This document shows positions 7,694-14,286 of a stretch of 14,286 bases of DNA, piece by piece. Source of the DNA: Phoronis ovalis (Eukaryota > Phoronida > Phoronidae). The stretch covers positions 1-14,286 of the forward strand of contig JAOXYB010033207.1 in assembly GCA_028565635.1 (NCBI GenBank), in the 5' to 3' direction. The notes under the pieces are model-generated. The model made no database searches. It was not told the DNA's origin and worked only from the letters and a program-made list of their open reading frames with translations. The first letter of the stretch is position 1. The number at the start of each line of letters is the position of its first letter. The translations under genes were made by a program, and so were the position numbers.

Positions 7694-8629
7694 TTATATC
7701 TTGCACCCAATTTCTGCCATGTGCCATACCAAATTTCAACAATTTTCACCCTTTTTGCAGTATTTTTGCAGCAATATTGTAATTTCCATTTACTCATTTT
7801 GGCTGTAAAATTGCAGGATTTGCACATCTTTGCGCGTTATAAACGGTACAGTATGCATATCGAAGTATAAATTCCGAATTAACTGTATAAATAAAGTATA
7901 AATTGAAGTAATTGCCGCTAATTTTAAAAATATCCTTTTTTGACATTACACTTTTGTCTAGTACTTTATGCTACTGATACTCGCTAGGTACAAGTAAGGT
8001 GATTAAATAATGTCTGTGTTGATTTATATATTACTTTTATATACCTGTTACTTTAAACATAAAATTAATTACCGTATTGCCTAGCGCTACTTTAAAATAA
8101 CATTTATTTGTCACACGTACTTTTATTGTTGAGAATCAATAATGCACGTGTTTACAATTTCTAATTTACAGCGCTAGTCATGTATAGGAAACACTAATTT
8201 ACATATTTTTTATACGGTTCAATATTATTTCTTAGACTGTATATTTATATAACCTTGCTAGTTAAGAAACTGCCTGACCGATAAATTAATTCAGCATTTT
8301 ATAGAAATTGCATATTTTTACACGTTTTGTGTGCGACAAGAAAGGAAATTAATTGCGATATGATATCTTATTCCCGTACAGGTTTGAATGTATATTTATA
8401 TATAACTTAATGATAGCTCCGACGGAGATATCGTTTAGCGATTTGTTGTCGGGCATTGCTGGTCTACCATTGAGACAAACCTTTTGAATGTTATTGATTA
8501 AGTTTTATTAAACCAAGGCCATATCGATACATATTGTGCTAACAGATCGATAACGTATTCACATGTTTCTACACTTTACGGCGTTTTCTAAAGACAAATA
8601 TTTTATATCAACTGTGGCGCAGTAAAAAC
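7694..8629. other. Upstream region of the LRR gene
   Basis: No gene is seen. 7694-7830 continues the moderately GC-richer sequence next to the array and may be part of the repeat's wider context. Further on it is AT-rich. A TATA-like ttttatat at 8601-8608 is a possible core promoter element, but no initiator can be assigned from the sequence. Confidence 0.4.
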
Positions 8630-8686
8630 ATGCGAAGGTTTACACTAAACGAGCAAGATATGAATTCGTTATTAAGACCAAGATAG
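8630..8686 (+). other. Candidate upstream ORF, 18 codons
   Basis: An ATG at 8630 opens 18 codons ending in TAG at 8684-8686, just before the main ATG and out of frame with it. If transcription starts upstream of 8630, this uORF could reduce initiation at the main start. Its peptide has no recognised identity. Confidence 0.3.
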
Positions 8687-8703
8687 CAACGCGCTTAAAA
8701 ACG

Positions 8704-8933
8704 ATGGTGAGCTGTACACGTTCAAGGCTTGTTACGTTTTCTACGTTCTCGCTATGTTTGTTTTTGGTTATATACCCAGCGTCTTTTAAAACAGCACATA
8801 GTGACTGTGTATCATGTCCACCCAATTGCAGATGTACAGCGAATGGATCCCATGGATGCACTGTAAACTGCATTAGTAAAGGATTATCAAATTTTCCAGC
8901 CATTGACAGCTTTCCAGACAATGTTTACAAACT
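8704..8933 (+). CDS. LRR gene, exon 1 (signal peptide and LRRNT)
   Basis: It encodes 76 full codons and two bases of the next, ending aaact|gtgagt. Signal peptide cleavage is likely after the Ala-His-Ser near residues 31-33, just before DCVSCPPNCRC. The segment after the last cysteine, ISKGLSNFPAIDSFPDNVYK, is the usual bridge from an LRRNT cap into the first repeat. Confidence 0.88.
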
Positions 8934-11900
8934 GTGAGTATTTGTATTGTATCATTATCTGATTAAAGTTCTTTAGTAATAAGATATTAATATTTAGTTA
9001 ACAAAAAGTGTTTGGTTCCCAACTTCCCATTTGGTTGCGCGCGCTTGAGATTATTGACTTTATGGGTAATTAAAACTAGGTACTCTGTTCGTCACGAAAA
9101 TTCGAATAAAATGTATTCAAATTTTTATATTATAGTTATTTTAGCTTGTGAAAGTTTGTCCTCATCGTTGCAAGTTCCATGTATCACGATTTCACAAATC
9201 GTACTTGCATTCCCTGCAGACGCCATGTAGATTTATCACAGTGGCAATAATAACTCCATAAAGCAGTGATTGCATGCAACTATGACGTTATTAATTATAC
9301 ACTCGCGTGCTTGCTCAACTAAAAAATGCATAGTGCAGATGTCTACTATTAGTCACGAATCGTGTTATAATTATTTCTTCATTCAAATTTTTATAAATAG
9401 TCCTCATTAAAATCTATAAATTTCATTTGCTTATATTTTACAAACGAAATGTTATGTTAATATCAGGTAATTTTGACATGCTTCATCCAATTCCCATAAC
9501 AAATTACTTATATGGACAAATACATTATTTTAAAAATGATTGTTATTCCTAACCCACATTGGTACAATGTAGGTATCACACTATATATTTTGATACTCTT
9601 GCATTAGATCAGTACTGCGTTGCCGTAATGCAGTAACATGCGCAGAAAAAGAATAACTAGCTCGTGTTTTTTTAAAGTTAAATTCAATTAAATTTTTTAT
9701 TTACCTTTATGAATATATTGCTTGATAAACGGTGATATATAAATATCAGCTATTCTGTGTTATCGAAGTTATTCTATGGTCTTCAATGTTATCTTATCAA
9801 AAATACGTGCGTAGGCAAAGCGATCAGCAGAGAGTAATAGTTGGCTACTTGAGTCCGAACTGAAGTCGATATTGATGCACACATACAGTATACGTAATAT
9901 TGTCTAATTATTATTATATGTTTATGTATAATTATATTATTAATACTCTCCATAACAAGAATGTGAACTTTTTAGTTTCATTAGTCCTAGTAATGATGCA
10001 ATGCAGTTTGTTTAATCACGTTGTTCAACTCCATCTAGTGAAGGACAATGCTTATTAAAGAATGTAGTTAAAAGATATACTGGAAACGGGAGAACCATGC
10101 GTTCAATGTCCATTGTATTACTAGTATCTGTTGTTATTTTTTGATCAAAATGAGAAAAAAGCACAGATACATTTCTATAATTAACCGTATTTTTATATTT
10201 AATAGGTTCACAGCTTTTGAAATCTAATATCTTTTTTAAAAATATAATATTTTAAATGCTGCTTTATAGTACTCAATAAGTGTGATGCTACAATACTTAA
10301 AAAAATCAATGATTTATCCGTCACGCTGTACTATGTACAACGTTCTTCTTTGAAATTCTCCAATGCGTCATTTTATCATTAAGGTAACAACAGTCTCCAA
10401 GGAAAACCTTAACATAATAAACTATTTACATTGACTGAAAACATCTTTTATGTAATACATTTACATACTAAATTTAGGTGCAATCTGGGAGACTGCTATG
10501 AATGATGCAGTGAAATTTTGATTGATATATTCCTGTTGTTACGATTGCACTGCTTATATTTACGGAAATATCATACAAGGAAATACCGTATTTTTCCTAT
10601 AGCTATAAATGCTTGTTTTTCTAATATGGACGATCTTCTCTAATAAGGAGTTCCCCGAAAACTCAAAACTCTAATAAATATCCAGAGTTTTTGTCATATT
10701 TATCAACAAAATCTATTATTATATGTAGCTCAAAGATATTAAAATGTTTATGACTTATAGGCAGTTGGATATCCTGCAGATGGTTTGCATTTAAGGGCTA
10801 TCAAACAAAGGCAATAATACCATTCTGGCTCATTTGAAATTTGTGTCACATATCATGTCAATCACTTTTATATAATAATACATGCCTTCATGGAGTACAT
10901 GTACTCTAACTTGCCTTATGCCAATGTCGTCTGTTAATGACTACTGTTTGGCGTTTACTAATGAATTGAAGTATTGAAACAGTTAATTTTTGTGGGCAAA
11001 TATTAATTTCTGATGGTAATAAGGCAGTAAATTAGTGGACGTTGATTGTAATCACCATCGATACCAATGTATGTTTAGAGAAGCAATTAAAAGGAAATAA
11101 AATGAAATTGCGTCATCATGACGTCACGTAAATTATGCGATGAAGTAACTGGTATAAGCACTATCACTGTAATTTTGATCGCACAAATTACGCGGTGATG
11201 AATTATTACAAAATCAGAACCAATTGCATGCAAGATTGATTTTATAATGAGTCTAGTAAATCGCCAATTTTCTTCTGAATAAAATACTAAATACCCGGTA
11301 CTAAATTTAAACTAATTTGAATTCTGTTGAAAAATTAAGCAAAAACTCTTTGCCTACTTATAAATCGCCAATTAACCGTAACTGTATCTACTTGCTTAAA
11401 CTTATATGTATTATCGACCCTATTCTTTTTTAATAGAGTGAGATCGAGAAGACTGAATGAAGCGGGGTCAATTAATTAATTCTTGTAGTTTGTATTGAAT
11501 ATCACTTTTTTTCTTGATGATTGTCCACCCTCTGTCAGGACATCACATAAATGCAAACAAAATTGGATCCGCGTCCGGTCACACGCCCAACAAGTGAGTG
11601 GTATCAGGTTACGGAACGAAATATTCCGCGGGGGAATATTTCATATGTATACATCTATTTCTTGACCGTATTTCCCCTTGCCCTGTGACCCCGGTTAATT
11701 GTGATATACCGAATTTATCCCGAAATAATAATTTAATATTCTAGTAAATGAACTTAACGAGTTTGTCTAGACAATCACCGCAATCAGAATATATAAGTTC
11801 TGTAAATACATCTTTGTCGAAACAAGTTTCTCGTTAGGAACAACATGGTTGAGAATTTGTTTCCTAATCTCCAATACAAAAGAGTTAATTTGAAATATGA

Positions 11901-14286
11901 AAGAAAGGGCCTCAAGTTAACTTAATGGTGTTTGGAAAACCGTGCTCATACTTCGGTAAGCAAAACTAAATGAATGTAATGTTGACTTCCGCGTTATCCG
12001 TAAGATTTACATATTGGTGTACAGTATACTTTTACTTGATCTATCCGCTATTTATGGGATGTATCTATCAACGAGACAGTCACATCTTTCGCTCCAGCTT
12101 TCGATGCTTTATTTATGCCATTAGACATTATGGTCATAGGCCTATACTAGATATAGCATTATAGGATATAGCCATAGACATAGGACCGCATCTAGTTGGT
12201 GTGTATAATAACAAAGCGAACGTATGTAAAATTGTTAGTCTGTAACATAGATATTTTTGTTAGTTGATGAAATATAAAATAAAGGTAATGTGAAGCTATT
12301 AATGTGGTTAATGCTAGATTTAATTTGTTGCATTGGAGAATGGACCATGGGACAAAGGAGAATTTACAGAACAAAGTCCATTGTTTGGGTCCATTTCTGG
12401 TTTATGATCGTGACAGTCGCTGCTAGAAACAGGATTAAGTGTAAATGTTAGAAATAAGTGGTATATGTACAGGATCTCTTATATGTTAGCATATAGTTAT
12501 ACGATATGGTTTCTGCTCTTCACCTTTCTTTAATTCTAGCTATCATTCCAGATGCTGGAGCATTTCTATGTTACGGTGCATATATGTTACTACTAATATT
12601 ATGATACGTACTTGTTAAGGACATACCTACTACCTAGCAGCCCTTCTCTGAACTTTTTTTAATCAAACAATATTGTTACGGGAGAAAGGGTCCTAGACTA
12701 TATTGAACTGTATTCTAAGTTTCTATAGGTCTTAGGATATATATTAAGTAGGTATAAGCTTTTATATACTTAGCTGTATTGGGCTCCCGTAATGAGCTAA
12801 AACCATACCCCCATCATAAGTGCCCTGGAGCAGAAATATAATACCGTAAAGAATGACCCTGGAAATGTGTACCCCCATCGTCCACGCACGCTATTTACCA
12901 ACACGACTTCAATTGCGACTTGTTGGTACGTGCCCTGAAAGACCTACCTATGCTTTATGGCTAGTACTTTGCATACCTGCTCAGAGATTTTTCCTTTCTT
13001 ATGGGAGACTGCATGTCTCTTTATTCAGTGTTTTAGCAACTATTCTGTCTCATTCATTCGGTTGTTCACCCCCATCGATACTCCAGCCCGAACTTTCACA
13101 GAGGTTGCTAATTCAGGTTATATGCATTAATTAGCCCAATCTTAGTTTTTCGTAATATGTCATTGTTACTTTTTAATGTAATTTTTAGATTAAAGTTTTC
13201 ACATATTATTTGTTAGTATATAGTGTGCTTTTTGTTGCTGTAAATGTAGAATGCTCACTTTTTTGTGGTGACATTTTCATCCTGACTTCATGTTATTATC
13301 CTTGGTGACTGATGTTATAGTGCACGCTTTTGATGCGGCACATTTAGGTACCTCAGGCTACTCAGGTAGCTGCTACTGATAATCGCATTGCACATTAAAA
13401 ATTCTAACACCATGCTCAGAAAGCTCCATGTAATTTGCAGTGTAACTGTTGGTTTCATCTGACATGTTAGTCATTTTGACTGAACATCTATAATTATAAC
13501 TTTTGGAAGAATTTTAATTCTTCTTTTACTATAAATGCAGTTTTAAACAGATTTAAATGGCAGGCACTGTTATGTATCTGGAATATTGTATCAAAGATGC
13601 AAGGCTTAACATATCTCTAATCTGAGCCCATCTGAGCTTATATGTTACCATTTGTTTTGCAGCTTTGTCAAGATTTTTTATTGGATCATTTTCTTTGATG
13701 TATTTATAAATAAATATAGTTCAACAAATATGCACCTTTTAAATGTCAGGCCAGCCATGTTCATACACAGACAATATCAGTGACTAAGCTTGGTATATAT
13801 CACTATGCTATGTATTTATATAGTGTCTACACCTTTGCCTCCTTTTTGTTTACAGGCAGTTGGACAAAAATAACTTAGCAGCCATACTGGGTGCCACTTT
13901 TTCAAATAGCCGGTTTCAATCAATGGAACAGCTGTAAGTAATTCTTTTATCAGTTTCTTTCAAATCATCAGCATACTTCAGTGATAACTTCAGTTAGATG
14001 TGAGCATGTTATCATGAAGTCTTCCTTATTTTTAGTATTAACATAATTCAATGAAATTTTATTACAACTTGTGTTTTCATAGATTTATAAAAAATAATCA
14101 CTGTATAATTCAGCTTGTATATAATTACAATCTGTATATTGTCGCTAGCATCTCATAAAACTGGTCTGAACTCTGTTTTCTTGTCCAAATAGTTTTATTA
14201 TTGAATGTGCGCCAGTAAATGAATAATAACACTATAACGAAGGCTAAACTGTATTGCAGGAATGAATATCACTTATCGACAATATG
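8704..14286 (+). CDS. Secreted or membrane leucine-rich-repeat protein, N-terminal part (partial)
   Basis: Exons 8704-8933, 13856-13933 and 14260 to the window end join in frame, each junction splitting a Leu codon in phase 2. The ATG has A at -3 and G at +4. An in-frame TAA at 8623-8625 with no Met between supports this start. Residues 1 to about 33 are a signal peptide with hydrophobic core FSLCLFLVIYP. Residues 35-65 form an LRRNT cysteine cap (C38, C42, C44, C56, with C52 and C35 extra) containing the N-glycosylation sequon NGS at 47-49. The first LRR reads LQLDKNNLAAILGATF. The second begins LNEYHLSTI, 24 residues later, the usual repeat length. Phase-2 exons carrying single LRRs are typical of LRR receptors and matrix proteins such as LGRs and peroxidasin. 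The C-terminus is outside the window, so the exact family is open. Confidence 0.85.
9552..9574. repeat. Short hairpin
   Basis: Ten-base arms acccacattg and caatgtaggt have one mismatch and a three-base loop (gta). No neighbouring copies are seen. Confidence 0.5.
9613..9635. repeat. Short hairpin
   Basis: Nine-base arms tactgcgtt and aatgcagta with loop gccgt. All positions pair if G-T wobble is allowed. It lies 39 bp after the hairpin at 9552. Confidence 0.45.
10893..10906. repeat. 14-bp perfect palindrome
   Basis: gagtacatgtactc is exactly self-complementary. It may be a dimeric protein site or chance. Confidence 0.4.
11119..11126. promoter_or_regulatory. Consensus CRE octamer TGACGTCA
   Basis: A perfect palindromic cAMP-response element, the binding site of CREB/ATF bZIP factors, lies in the first intron of the LRR gene. 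It is embedded in a locally CpG-containing stretch (gcgtcatcatgacgtcacgt). An 8-bp match arises by chance at this scale, so function is unproven. Confidence 0.35.
11618..11642. repeat. Perfect 10-bp inverted repeat
   Basis: Arms gaaatattcc and ggaatatttc are exactly complementary around the five-base loop gcggg. The hairpin lies in a GC-richer pocket (about 11560-11700), with ccggtcaca on one side and tgtgaccccgg on the other. Together these suggest a small degraded palindromic element. Confidence 0.6.
12676..12792. repeat. Possible foldback element with 9-bp terminal inverted repeats
   Basis: ttacgggag at 12676-12684 and ctcccgtaa at 12784-12792 are exact reverse complements 99 bp apart. 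The interior is AT-rich and contains a partly self-complementary stretch around aagctt. No target duplication is recognised. Confidence 0.35.
13856..13933 (+). CDS. LRR gene, exon 2 (first LRR)
   Basis: 78 bp, phase 2 at both ends, so it is symmetrical and could be skipped or duplicated without a frameshift. It encodes QLDKNNLAAILGATFSNSRF followed by QSMEQ. The pattern LxLxxNxLxxI with a downstream Phe is a typical extracellular LRR. Confidence 0.88.
14260..14286 (+). CDS. LRR gene, exon 3 (partial, second LRR)
   Basis: It follows the acceptor gtattgcag and runs off the window. Joined in phase 2 it reads LNEYHLSTI, keeping Leu and Ile at LRR positions. Tyr stands where the conserved Asn of the repeat is expected. 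Confidence 0.75.

Larger units (their letters stand above)
8934..13855 (+). other. 4.9-kb first intron of the LRR gene
   Basis: It is bounded by gtgagt and a pyrimidine-rich acceptor (ttgtttacag). It holds several short hairpins and a full CRE octamer, listed separately, but no exon I can support. A 93-codon open frame at 12853-13134 has no recognisable domain and no splice framework. Large 5' introns are common in LRR receptor genes. Confidence 0.75.

Noticed and set aside
7459-7827. 122-codon minus-strand open frame
   Set aside because: It runs through the repetitive array, whose roughly 32-bp period is not a multiple of three. The recurring Tyr-His-Arg-Val words are translations of the core, and there is no recognisable domain.
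8640-8921. 93-codon minus-strand frame
   Set aside because: It is antisense to LRR exon 1, which has a clear signal peptide and LRRNT cap on the plus strand.
12853-13134. 93-codon plus-strand frame in the LRR intron
   Set aside because: Although GC-richer than its surroundings, the translation has no recognised domain and there is no supporting splice structure or start context.

Overview
The window is AT-rich animal nuclear DNA. It has short exons with GT...AG boundaries, pyrimidine-rich acceptors, long AT-rich introns and dispersed repeats. There are no bacterial operon signals, tRNAs or rRNAs. The gene families and the abundant short inverted-repeat elements fit a marine invertebrate, perhaps a bivalve mollusc or another lophotrochozoan. 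That placement is inference; nothing here is diagnostic of a species.

Layout. 1-141: a 47-bp tandem repeat, three copies, in an intron. 392-3983 (+): the last seven exons seen of a gene for a coiled-coil protein with degenerate EF-hands. All seven exons join in frame to a TAA at 3981-3983, giving about 332 residues; the N-terminus lies upstream of the window. One intron of this gene carries a dispersed repeat (538-866) made of a short hairpin core repeated about every 32 bp. 3984-5210: probable 3' UTR and AT-rich intergenic DNA. 5211-5339 (-): a candidate 42-codon reading frame, or a first coding exon. 5445-5606: a long imperfect palindrome that could fold into a hairpin with about 59 paired positions and a G-rich loop. 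5607-7034: no gene seen. 7035-7693: short inverted repeats and a second, longer copy of the 32-bp-period element. 7694-8703: upstream region of the last gene. 8704-14286 (+): the 5' part of a secreted or membrane leucine-rich-repeat gene. Exon 1 holds a signal peptide and LRRNT cap, then comes a 4.9-kb intron, one exon carrying an LRR, and the start of a third exon.

The two plus-strand genes are not obviously related in function, so this looks like an ordinary two-gene stretch of an invertebrate chromosome. The most unusual content is non-coding: the paired, regularly spaced micro-hairpin arrays and the long hairpin at 5445-5606. No complete novel system is claimed.
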